Source: an uncultured Bacteroidales bacterium
GTDB taxonomy: Bacteria > Bacteroidota > Bacteroidia > Bacteroidales > Bacteroidaceae
Length of the DNA stretch: 16,677 nt
Direction of reading: 5' to 3'
NCBI GenBank assembly: GCA_947367415.1
Contig: CANBEE010000023.1
Location: 1 to 16,677, forward strand
Below, one piece after another: positions 7,042 through 14,185 of the stretch. A program made the translations under genes and the position numbers. The notes beneath the pieces were generated by a model that was not told the origin of the DNA, made no database searches, and worked only from the letters and a program-made list of their open reading frames with translations. How positions within the stretch are numbered: the first letter of the stretch is position 1; every line of letters starts with the position of its first letter.

Positions 7042-7650
7042 ATGTTTTCAGGAATAGTAGAAGAGTGTGCCACAGTTGTAGGCATTGTCAAGGAGCAGGA
7101 GAATCTGCATTTGACGCTTAAGTGTAGCTTTGTAGATGAGTTGAAGATAGACCAAAGTGTATCACATAATGGTGTGTGCCTTACTGTGGTAAGTCTGCAG
7201 GATGGTACATATACGGTGACAGCCATGAAGGAGACCATCGAGCGTTCAAATCTCGGCCTCCTCAAGGTGGGCGATGCCGTGAATGTGGAACGTAGTATGA
7301 TGATGAATGGTCGCCTTGACGGTCATATCGTGCAGGGACATGTGGACCAGACGGCTACGTGCCTTAAGGTAGAGGATGCCGAGGGTAGTTGGTACTATAC
7401 GTTCCACTATGAATTCGATAAGGAAATGGCTCGTCGCGGCTACTTTACAGTTGATAAAGGTTCGGTAACGGTTAATGGAGTCAGCCTTACTGTATGTAAT
7501 CCTACTGAGGATAGCTTCCAAGTAGCCATAATCCCTTATACTCATGAACATACCAACTTTCACGATATTGTTGAAGGCAGTGTGGTGAATTTGGAGTTTG
7601 ACATCATTGGTAAGTATATGGCGCGTATGGTAGCGCTCACCAATGCGTGA
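7042..7650 (+). CDS. ribE: Riboflavin synthase alpha subunit
   Basis: Converts two 6,7-dimethyl-8-ribityllumazine molecules to riboflavin plus the pyrimidine precursor, in the cytoplasm. The start at 7042 gives MFSGIVEE, the near-invariant N-terminus of the family, and 202 residues, the usual length. The open frame extends back to an ATG at 6994, but that lies upstream of the -7 element at 7008-7015; an ATG at 7036 (adding Met-Asn) remains possible. The protein shows two homologous lumazine-binding domains: SVSHNGVCLTVV with GHIVQGHVDQ in the first, and SVTVNGVSLTVC in the second, ending NLEFDIIGKYMARM. The next gene, encoding an FMN-type nitroreductase, follows with almost no gap, so flavin supply and a flavin enzyme share a transcript. 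Confidence 0.95.
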   Translation: MFSGIVEECATVVGIVKEQENLHLTLKCSFVDELKIDQSVSHNGVCLTVVSLQDGTYTVTAMKETIERSNLGLLKVGDAVNVERSMMMNGRLDGHIVQGHVDQTATCLKVEDAEGSWYYTFHYEFDKEMARRGYFTVDKGSVTVNGVSLTVCNPTEDSFQVAIIPYTHEHTNFHDIVEGSVVNLEFDIIGKYMARMVALTNA

Positions 7651-7652
7651 AT

Positions 7653-8207
7653 ATGATGGAATCGGCTGATTTCTATGCTTTGGTAGCTGCACGGCAGAGC
7701 GACCGTGCTTACGATTCTAATCGTCCTGTCGAACTGGATAAGTTGCATCGCATTCTAGAAGCAGCACGTCTGTCTCCTTCTGCTTGTAACGGGCAACCAT
7801 GGCATTTCGTTGTGATTACCGACGTCACTCTGCGTGAAGCTGTTGCCAAGTCCATGGCGAGGCTTGGCCTGAACAAGTGGGCGGTGCAGGCTCCAGTGCT
7901 TGTCTTGATTGTGGAGGAAACTACGAAAACTACCTCACTATTGGGAGGGTTGGTCAAGCATAATCATTATCCACACATCGATCTGGGCATCGCTGCTGCA
8001 CACTTGACGCTTGCAGCCGAGGCTGAGGGCTTGGGCTCATGCATGATAGGATATTTCGATGAGCAGAAGATAAAACGCTTGGTTGGGATTCCTCGTCGTC
8101 GTCGTCTTCCGCTGATAGTTACACTTGGATATCCAGCTAAGGAAAAGCGCTCGAAGAAACGCAAGGCGCTGGAGGATATCGTAAGTTATGACAAATATAA
8201 AGGTTAA
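7653..8207 (+). CDS. Nitroreductase-family FMN oxidoreductase
   Basis: Predicted cytoplasmic FMN-dependent NAD(P)H oxidoreductase of about 184 residues. The N-terminal signature RQSDRAYDSNRPV followed by ARLSPSACNGQPWHF holds the FMN phosphate-binding Arg-x-Ser-x-Arg and the SPSACNxQPW loop of the family. HIDLGIAAAHLTLAAEAEGLGSC forms the central helix and IGYFDEQKIKRLVGIP the C-terminal part. The tail is strongly basic (KEKRSKKRK). Possible starts are GTG 7647, which overlaps the ribE stop, and ATG 7653 or 7656; ATG 7653 is chosen. It is probably co-transcribed with ribE and ends just before the hairpin terminator at 8209. The physiological substrate is unknown. Confidence 0.9.
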   Translation: MMESADFYALVAARQSDRAYDSNRPVELDKLHRILEAARLSPSACNGQPWHFVVITDVTLREAVAKSMARLGLNKWAVQAPVLVLIVEETTKTTSLLGGLVKHNHYPHIDLGIAAAHLTLAAEAEGLGSCMIGYFDEQKIKRLVGIPRRRRLPLIVTLGYPAKEKRSKKRKALEDIVSYDKYKG

Positions 8208-8208
8208 T

Positions 8209-8248
8209 AAAAGTTTAGGCGGAAAATATTTTCCGCCTAAACTTTTTT
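8209..8248 (+). terminator. Intrinsic terminator after the ribE-nitroreductase operon
   Basis: Two perfectly complementary 19-base arms (8209-8227 and 8228-8246; core TTTAGGCGGAAAA / TTTTCCGCCTAAA) are followed by a run of T through 8248. It begins two bases after the nitroreductase stop. The other side is flanked by AAAA, so on the minus strand a T run also follows the stem. It can serve as a bidirectional terminator for the GH92 gene ending at 8320. Confidence 0.92.
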
Positions 8249-8262
8249 ATAGTTTCTGTTTT

Positions 8263-8312
8263 CACAATACAATCTTTTTCTCCTAATATTCCTTTAGGAA
8301 AGGAGTATTGTG
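8263..8312. other. Nested inverted repeats downstream of the GH92 gene
   Basis: Outer arms CACAATAC (8263-8270) and GTATTGTG (8305-8312) are exact reverse complements. Inside them lie CTCCT/AGGAG and a small TTCC/GGAA hairpin. It falls between the GH92 stop (8320) and the strong terminator, so it would be a structured 3' untranslated segment of the minus-strand transcript. It has no following T tract of its own. Confidence 0.4.
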
Positions 8313-8319
8313 GCTAAGG

Positions 8320-10476
8320 CTATCTTCCCATCACAATCGTAAGGGTGCCACCTCGGGCGATGTCGTCGTGCATGATGTAGGGTAGGGTGTAGGGCTGTCC
8401 GTTAAGTTGCATGCTTTGGATGTGGATGTTCTCTTCACTCCCTCCGACAACCTCTATGGTGAAGGTGCCGCCCTCTACGGTAAGCTCGGCACGGTCGATG
8501 ATGGGTGAACCGAACCAGTAGCGACCGCTGGCAGGCTCCACCTCGTATAGTCCGAGTGCCGACATGATGTACCAAGCCGACATCTGTCCCATATCCTCGT
8601 TGCCAGAAAGACCGTCGGGTGCATCACGGTATTGTGTCTTCATCACTTCACGCACCCATTTGGCCGTCTTCTGTGGTTCTCCCAACATAGTGTATAGGTA
8701 TAGGATGTGATGACTGGGCTCATTGCCGTGGGCAAACTGTCCTATCATGCCGGAAATGTCGGGAGAGGGGTCTCCCTCAATGGTAGATGGGGCGAGGAAG
8801 AGTGAGTCGAGGCGGGCGATACAGGCTTCGCGCCCTCCGAATAGGGTAGCATATTCCTCTATGTCGTGTGGTACGAGCCAAGTGTATTGCCATGCATTGC
8901 CTTCGCAGTAGTCGTCGGCACGGTGGGCGGCATAGTAGGGATTGAAGGGAGTGCGGAAATGCCCCCCGTCGTCTACACCGTGGATGAAACCGCTTTGCTT
9001 ATCAAAGTAGGTGCGGTAAGAGTGGCTCATGCGGGTGAAGTGTTCGTAGTCTGCAGTTCTGCCCAAGGCCTTAGCAGCCTGAGCGGCAGCACCGTCGGCA
9101 AGGGCATATTCCATATCGTAGGCCACGGCTTCATTCATCAGATTGCAGGGGATATAGCCATAGTTGTGGCGGTATTGCTTGCCGCGTTCAAGGTTGGCGG
9201 CGGTCTTCTTGATGGCCTCAAAGGCGTGCTCGCGGTCGAAGCCCTTGATGCCTTTGACGATGGCATCGGCTACGATGGGTATGCCTGGATCGCCCACCAT
9301 GCAGTTGGTCTCGTTGCCCCATAGATGCCATACGGGCAGGTCGCCCTGACGGTCGCAAATGTCAATCATTGAGGCTACAAACTGGCCTGCTCGCTCGGGT
9401 TGTATGATTGTCATGAGGGGTTGCTTGGCGCGGTAGGTGTCCCAAAGTGAGAAGTTGGTGTAGCGCGGTGTAGAGCTATGGTATATGTTCCCATCAGCTC
9501 CGCGGTACTTGCCATCCACGTCGTTGAAGAGGGCAGGAGCCATCATGGAGTGGAACATGGCGGTGTAGAAGATGCGCTTCAGTGTGTCGCTTTGGCTCTC
9601 GATGCGTATGCGCTGCAACTCCTTCTCCCATGCCAAGCGGGCATTCTGACGGGTAGCCTCGAAGCCCCACTCGGGCAGTTCGCTTTGCAAAGTAAGGCGT
9701 GCACCATCCATGCTGACGGACGAGATGGCGACCTTCATCAGCAGTTCTTCGCCTTCGGTGGTGCTGAAGGAGGCGCGGCCGTACATCTGGTTGGGACCAT
9801 GCAGGGTGAAGCTGCTGAAGGGCTTGCTCAGTTCGGCAACGAAGTAGACGTGCTGGTCGGCTGCCCAGCCTCGTGAGCGGCGGTAACCTACGATGCGGTT
9901 ATCGCCTTCGGCTTTCATGAAGGTCTCTGTCGTGCGGTCCCAACATCCACCATTCTGTAGATCAATGACGATGGCGGCATCGTCGGCTTGGGGAAAAGTA
10001 TAGCGGTGCATACCCACTCGCGCTGTGGCTGTCATTTCAGCCTTAATGCCGTAGCGTGTCAGCGGCACAGCATAGTAACCCACCTCGGCAATCTCTTGTG
10101 TGCGGTCGGCCATGGACCATAGCCCACTTTCGGGCTCCTCTATGGTGCCTCGTGCATAGGCCACCTCACCCGTTACGGGCATTATGGTCACATCGAAGAG
10201 GTCACCTATGCCTGTGCCGCTGAGGTGTGTGTGCGAGAAACCTATCACTGAGGCTTCGTCTTGATGGTACCCAGAACACCAATCCCATGTCTGATTTATG
10301 CTGGTAGGTCCCAATTGCACCATGCCGAATGGTACGCTGGCACCTACGAATACATGGCCGTGTCCGCCGCTACCGATGAGAGGGTCTACGTAGTTGATGA
10401 GACTTTCTTGACTACTGGGTTTGTTGCATGAGGCTAATGCAAGCAAGGTTATACCTATATAATAAAGCTTTTTCAT
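8320..10476 (-). CDS. GH92 alpha-mannosidase, lipoprotein
   Basis: Predicted calcium-dependent, inverting exo-alpha-mannosidase removing terminal mannose from N-glycans or yeast-type mannan. The 718 residues begin with a lipoprotein signal (MKKLYYIGITLLALAS then Cys17), so it is membrane anchored, probably in the outer membrane or periplasm. The N-terminal beta-sandwich starts VDPLIGSGGHGHVFVGASVP. The catalytic (alpha/alpha)6 domain carries FSLWDTYR (342-349), CEGNAWQYTW with likely acid Glu525, the HGNEPSHH loop (583-590), and GLSGNEDMGQMSAW with likely base residue Asp627 (622-634). Length and motif order fit full-length GH92. Its ATG overlaps the previous GH92 stop as ATGA, so the two are translationally coupled. 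The linkage preference cannot be fixed from sequence alone. Confidence 0.95.
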   Translation of the reverse strand: MKKLYYIGITLLALASCNKPSSQESLINYVDPLIGSGGHGHVFVGASVPFGMVQLGPTSINQTWDWCSGYHQDEASVIGFSHTHLSGTGIGDLFDVTIMPVTGEVAYARGTIEEPESGLWSMADRTQEIAEVGYYAVPLTRYGIKAEMTATARVGMHRYTFPQADDAAIVIDLQNGGCWDRTTETFMKAEGDNRIVGYRRSRGWAADQHVYFVAELSKPFSSFTLHGPNQMYGRASFSTTEGEELLMKVAISSVSMDGARLTLQSELPEWGFEATRQNARLAWEKELQRIRIESQSDTLKRIFYTAMFHSMMAPALFNDVDGKYRGADGNIYHSSTPRYTNFSLWDTYRAKQPLMTIIQPERAGQFVASMIDICDRQGDLPVWHLWGNETNCMVGDPGIPIVADAIVKGIKGFDREHAFEAIKKTAANLERGKQYRHNYGYIPCNLMNEAVAYDMEYALADGAAAQAAKALGRTADYEHFTRMSHSYRTYFDKQSGFIHGVDDGGHFRTPFNPYYAAHRADDYCEGNAWQYTWLVPHDIEEYATLFGGREACIARLDSLFLAPSTIEGDPSPDISGMIGQFAHGNEPSHHILYLYTMLGEPQKTAKWVREVMKTQYRDAPDGLSGNEDMGQMSAWYIMSALGLYEVEPASGRYWFGSPIIDRAELTVEGGTFTIEVVGGSEENIHIQSMQLNGQPYTLPYIMHDDIARGGTLTIVMGR

Positions 10477-12722
10477 TGGTGGGTTTGTTTTGTTGTCAGT
10501 TCGATGACTGTTCCATTTTGTAATGCGTTGTGGTGGATGCGATATCCGCTACGTTTACCGTTGAGGCTGATGCGCTCGATATAGTGGCATGCTGTGTCGG
10601 GGCGGTGCGTGATGATGCTGACCTCGTCTTGTGCAGTGCTGATGTTCACCTTGTCGAAGGTGGGCGTGGTAATCGTATAATAGGGCGTGCCCGGGCAGTC
10701 GGGGTAGAGGCCCATCATGGAGAATACGGCCCAGGCCGACATAGTGCCCGTGTCATCATTGCCGGGAATGCCGTGCGGTGCGTTTAGGTAGTGCTTGTCG
10801 AGCAGTGCCTTTACCTCCTTTTGTGTGCGCCACTCCTCTCCCTTGAAACGGCTGAAGAGGTAAGGGTAGGCAATGTCGGGTTCATTGGCCGGGTCGTAGT
10901 GCCCGTTGTCGAATACGCTTTGTAGACTGTTGATGTAGAAACGCTTGCCCCCCATGAGGCGTGTGAGTCCCTCAACGTCATGTGTAGAGGCAAAGGTGTA
11001 GGCCCATGCTGAACCCTCGTGGAAACCGGGAACGTTTTCGAAATGCTTGCCTGTGGCAGGGTCAAAGTCGCCAAGGAAGGTGCCGTCCGATGTGAGGGGA
11101 CGTAGCGTGCCGTGCTCCTTGTCGTAGTAGCGGCGGTAACTCTGGGCGCGGCGGGCAAACTCCCTTGCTCTGGGCTTGTCGCCCAATGAGTCGGCCAGCT
11201 GGCTGATGGCATAGTCGGCCATGCAGTATTCCAAAGCGTGCGATACGGAGTTGTCGCCCGAGAGGTCGTTGGCAAAGAATCCCACGGGGATATATCCTTC
11301 GGTGATGTAGGGGTCGATGTCGGGACGTATGGGGTTGGCGGCTCCAGGCGTGGTGGCCGATTTGAGCATTGCCTCGTAGGCCTTGTGGATATCAAAGTCG
11401 CGTAGTCCCTTCATCCAGCTGTCGACAATGACGATGGCGGCAGGGTCGCCCTCCATGGTGTAGGTCTCGCGTCCGAAGAGTTCCCAGCGGGGCAGCCATC
11501 CCCAGTCTTCATACATCCCCACGAGTGTGCGCAGCATATCGGTCTGCCGATCGGGATAGACGAGCGTGAGCAGGGGGTGCAGGTTGCGGTAGGTGTCCCA
11601 CAGCGAGAATACCGAGTAGCGTGTGTAGTCGGCCTTGCCTGTGTCGCCACTCTCCATCTTGGGGTACTCTCCATTGACATCGCTGATGATGCTCGGGTGG
11701 ATGAGTGCGTGGTAGAGAGCGGTGTAGAAGATGGTCTGCTGGTCGGGGGTGCCACCTTCGATGCGTATGCGCCCCAAGTCACGGTTCCACTGTGCTGTGG
11801 CCTCAGCATGCAGCTGGTCGAACGTCTTTCCTTGCTGTTCGGCCTCGAGGTTCATGCGTGCATTCTCCATGGATACGAACGATACACCCATGCGCACCGT
11901 CACCTGCTCACCTTCGCCAAGGTCGTTGTAGCTGAAGCGGTAGCCGATGTCGTCACCTGCTATCTCGCGATGATAGTTCTCGTAGAGCTTGTAGGTGCCG
12001 TCGTCGGGACTCCAAGCGCTCTCGACACCCTGTAGCTTAGGCTGATATTTCCACGGACCAGCTGTAGATGGCTCGCGCGATACACGCATGACGAAGTAGA
12101 TGGGGAATACCGCCTGTGTCGTGTAGCAGAAGGTACCCATGAGCTTCATGCCCTCCACCTCTGTACTGCTCACGCGGCGCACCATGCCACCGCTCTCGTT
12201 GGTGAGCCCTTGCCCGAGGTTTAGGATGATGTGTCCCTCTCCAGCGGGGAAGGTGTAGCGCTCGCACGAAGTGCGGGGCGTGGCGGTCACCTCGGTGGTG
12301 ATGCCATATTTGCTCAGTTGATTGGTGTAGTAGCCGGGCGTTGCCTTCTCCTGGGTGTATTCCGAGCCATAGCTATGGTAGTCCACATTAAGTTTTCCTG
12401 CTGTAGGCATCACCAATAGCGATGAGGCCTCGGGGCATCCTACGCCGCTCAGCGCCACGTGGGCATAGCCGGTGAAGTAGTGGTTGGTATACTCATACGG
12501 TGCCGACCACCAGCGCTTGTCCTTGTCGTAATGGTTGAGGTCCGATCCCATGACATTGAACGGCACTACTGACATCATCCCGTTTGGGGTGACGGCGCCC
12601 GGGTGTGTGGTGCCGTAATTGGTGGTGCCGATAAAGGGGTTGACCTTATCGGTAGGAGAGGGAAAGCTCTCTATGGGGAGTGCCACAAGCAGCGTGGCGA
12701 GCAGTAGTGAGCGTGGTTTCAT
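10473..12722 (-). CDS. GH92 alpha-mannosidase, secreted
   Basis: Second GH92 enzyme, 749 residues, with an ordinary Sec signal peptide (MKPRSLLLATLLVALPIESF) and no lipobox Cys, so it is probably soluble in the periplasm. It shows VNPFIGTTNYGTTHPGAVTP at the N-terminus, FSLWDTYR (372-379), FHEGSAWAYTF with likely acid Glu569, and GIPGNDDTGTMSAW with Asp656/Asp657 (651-664). Where the downstream GH92 has NEPSHH, this one has NEPDIAYPY (613-621), in a region that helps set the +1 subsite. The pair is therefore likely to differ in linkage or substrate, and is not a recent duplication. It lies downstream of the GH5 gene, separated by the decamer repeat, and overlaps the next GH92 by 4 bp. Confidence 0.95.
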   Translation of the reverse strand: MKPRSLLLATLLVALPIESFPSPTDKVNPFIGTTNYGTTHPGAVTPNGMMSVVPFNVMGSDLNHYDKDKRWWSAPYEYTNHYFTGYAHVALSGVGCPEASSLLVMPTAGKLNVDYHSYGSEYTQEKATPGYYTNQLSKYGITTEVTATPRTSCERYTFPAGEGHIILNLGQGLTNESGGMVRRVSSTEVEGMKLMGTFCYTTQAVFPIYFVMRVSREPSTAGPWKYQPKLQGVESAWSPDDGTYKLYENYHREIAGDDIGYRFSYNDLGEGEQVTVRMGVSFVSMENARMNLEAEQQGKTFDQLHAEATAQWNRDLGRIRIEGGTPDQQTIFYTALYHALIHPSIISDVNGEYPKMESGDTGKADYTRYSVFSLWDTYRNLHPLLTLVYPDRQTDMLRTLVGMYEDWGWLPRWELFGRETYTMEGDPAAIVIVDSWMKGLRDFDIHKAYEAMLKSATTPGAANPIRPDIDPYITEGYIPVGFFANDLSGDNSVSHALEYCMADYAISQLADSLGDKPRAREFARRAQSYRRYYDKEHGTLRPLTSDGTFLGDFDPATGKHFENVPGFHEGSAWAYTFASTHDVEGLTRLMGGKRFYINSLQSVFDNGHYDPANEPDIAYPYLFSRFKGEEWRTQKEVKALLDKHYLNAPHGIPGNDDTGTMSAWAVFSMMGLYPDCPGTPYYTITTPTFDKVNISTAQDEVSIITHRPDTACHYIERISLNGKRSGYRIHHNALQNGTVIELTTKQTHQ

Positions 12723-12741
12723 GGGGGGTGTTGTATTTTTT

Positions 12742-12800
12742 AGGGTATCTAGGTATTCTTAGGACTCCCTAGGATCTCCTAGGATTTCCTAGAATATCCT
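12742..12800. repeat. Degenerate 10-bp tandem repeat between the GH5 and GH92 genes
   Basis: Five consecutive units in exact 10-base register from 12751 to 12800, preceded by a 9-base degenerate unit. The consensus on the plus strand is AGGATTTCCT; units match it at 7 to 10 of 10 positions, with clear units such as AGGATCTCCT and AGGACTCCCT. Each unit is nearly self-complementary (AGG...CCT). The first transcribed bases overlap the GH5 stop codon (12799-12801), and the array fills most of the 76-bp gap before the GH92 ATG. I do not recognise it as a named element. Confidence 0.8.
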
Positions 12801-14112
12801 ATTTGCTGAAATCTCTGATAATTGCTATCGTGCTGCTGTCGCAATCGAATACCGAGTACCAGCCTTGGGGCTCGTGGGGTGGGTCGCACAAGTAGTCGTC
12901 GCCTGCTTGCCACACCTCTTGGCGGGGGCGTCCACTACCGCTCCATCCCCAGAAGTTGCAACCTGCGATGGGGCCTCCCTCCTTGATGCTGCGCTTCACC
13001 TCACCGAAGATGTGGCTGTAGAACTGGTCGCGGCTGTATGTTGGGATGCCTATACCAGCCTTGTTGCCTTGGCGTGAGTAACCGAACTCCTCAATTACGA
13101 GTGGCTTGCCCAGTCGGTTGGCCATCTCAGTGTGCATGGCGATGTATTGGCTGCTCTTGGCGCAAGCGTTGTCGATACCGCTGTCGGGGTCGGTGCGCGG
13201 TGCCCAGCCCCAGTTGACGGGCCAGATGTGTATGGTCAGGTAGTCGATATTCGGGTCGGCATGGATGCGCTCGCAAAGTTTGACGTCGGCTTCGCAGCCT
13301 ACGGTGCCCTCACTGCCTGTAGATACAAGGTGGTTGGGGTCGATGCTCTTGATGAGTGCGGCAGCACGAGCTATCCACTGGGCAAACATCTCCTTCGTGT
13401 TGTTGTCGCGTGCAAAGGGACGTGGCTCATTGCACAGCTGCCAAGCCATGATGGCAGGCTCCTCCTTGTAGGGACGCCCGGTGATGGTGTTGTGGCGCGA
13501 AACGATTACCTCTATATACCTATAATATAATGCCTGTGCACAGGTGTCGCGCGAGAAGTCGGCGCAGTAGTCCACGTAGCGGTCATATCCTCCCTCGACA
13601 TTTGCGTTGGGCGAGTCGCCATAGCCACACTCCTTGAGGTAGAAGCCATAGCCACCGCTCCAGTCCCACGCATTGTTCAGGTAGATGACAGCATCCATAT
13701 CGCGCTTCTCCAGCTCAGCGATGACATAGTCGAGGCCTTCAAGAATCGTGTCGTTGAGTACGCCTGGGGCTGTTTGCAAGTAGGGCTTGGCTGGGTTTGC
13801 AAGGAGGCTTCCCGCGTCAGGACCAGAGAGTATGCGTACATTGGTGACTCCCAGTTCTTTCAGTTGGTCCAACTCATGGCACAGACGCTCACGGTCGCCA
13901 CCCATACCTGTGGAACCGAGAATGGAGGCATACCAGATGTTGCATCCGATATAATGGTATGGCTGTCCGTTTTTGATGAGTTTGGTTCCATCGGTACTGA
14001 TAAGTGCATGGTTCTGTGACTTGCTGGGAGCATTTGTTGATGTACAGCCGTTGCAGCCGCAGAGCAAAAGTACCCATGCCGTGGTCAGGATTGCAAGTGT
14101 TTTTCTTTTCAT
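12799..14112 (-). CDS. GH5 glycoside hydrolase lipoprotein, probable beta-mannanase
   Basis: Predicted retaining (beta/alpha)8 hydrolase of 437 residues, most like mannan endo-1,4-beta-mannosidases of GH5 subfamily 7. A lipoprotein signal ends LLLCGC with Cys20 as the probable lipidated residue. The catalytic domain opens with NGQPYHYIGCNIWYAS and continues with LKELGVTNVRIL. The acid/base is Glu229 in WQLCNEPR and the nucleophile Glu342 in VIEEFGYS. Substrate-side residues include HIWPVNWGW (295-303) and FWGWSGSGRP near the C-terminus. It lies 73 bp after the protease-fold/TPR gene and upstream of two GH92 genes, which supports a mannose-polymer substrate. An exo-acting beta-mannosidase or another GH5 subfamily is possible. 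Gap 14113-14185 shows no clear -7 element. Confidence 0.88.
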   Translation of the reverse strand: MKRKTLAILTTAWVLLLCGCNGCTSTNAPSKSQNHALISTDGTKLIKNGQPYHYIGCNIWYASILGSTGMGGDRERLCHELDQLKELGVTNVRILSGPDAGSLLANPAKPYLQTAPGVLNDTILEGLDYVIAELEKRDMDAVIYLNNAWDWSGGYGFYLKECGYGDSPNANVEGGYDRYVDYCADFSRDTCAQALYYRYIEVIVSRHNTITGRPYKEEPAIMAWQLCNEPRPFARDNNTKEMFAQWIARAAALIKSIDPNHLVSTGSEGTVGCEADVKLCERIHADPNIDYLTIHIWPVNWGWAPRTDPDSGIDNACAKSSQYIAMHTEMANRLGKPLVIEEFGYSRQGNKAGIGIPTYSRDQFYSHIFGEVKRSIKEGGPIAGCNFWGWSGSGRPRQEVWQAGDDYLCDPPHEPQGWYSVFDCDSSTIAIIRDFSK

Positions 14113-14185
14113 TTTATTGGTATTAAAGGTGAATCTTATGAAATGGTGTTACAGCCAAGGGCAATCAGCTGCATTGCATCCCGCT

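Noticed and set aside
8866..9324. Plus-strand open frame of 152 codons opposite the GH92 gene
   Set aside because: It is an antisense shadow of a well-supported GH92 catalytic domain in GC-richer DNA, with low-complexity hydrophobic translation, no recognisable motif and no promoter.
10811..12035. Several long open frames in other frames and on the other strand within the second GH92 gene (about 130-195 codons)
   Set aside because: All overlap the complete GH92 frame with catalytic motifs. Their translations are biased (Ser/Thr/Pro/Arg-rich) as expected for shifted frames.
12742..12800. CRISPR array
   Set aside because: Repeats are 10 bases in direct tandem with no unique spacers, so this is a simple degenerate tandem repeat.
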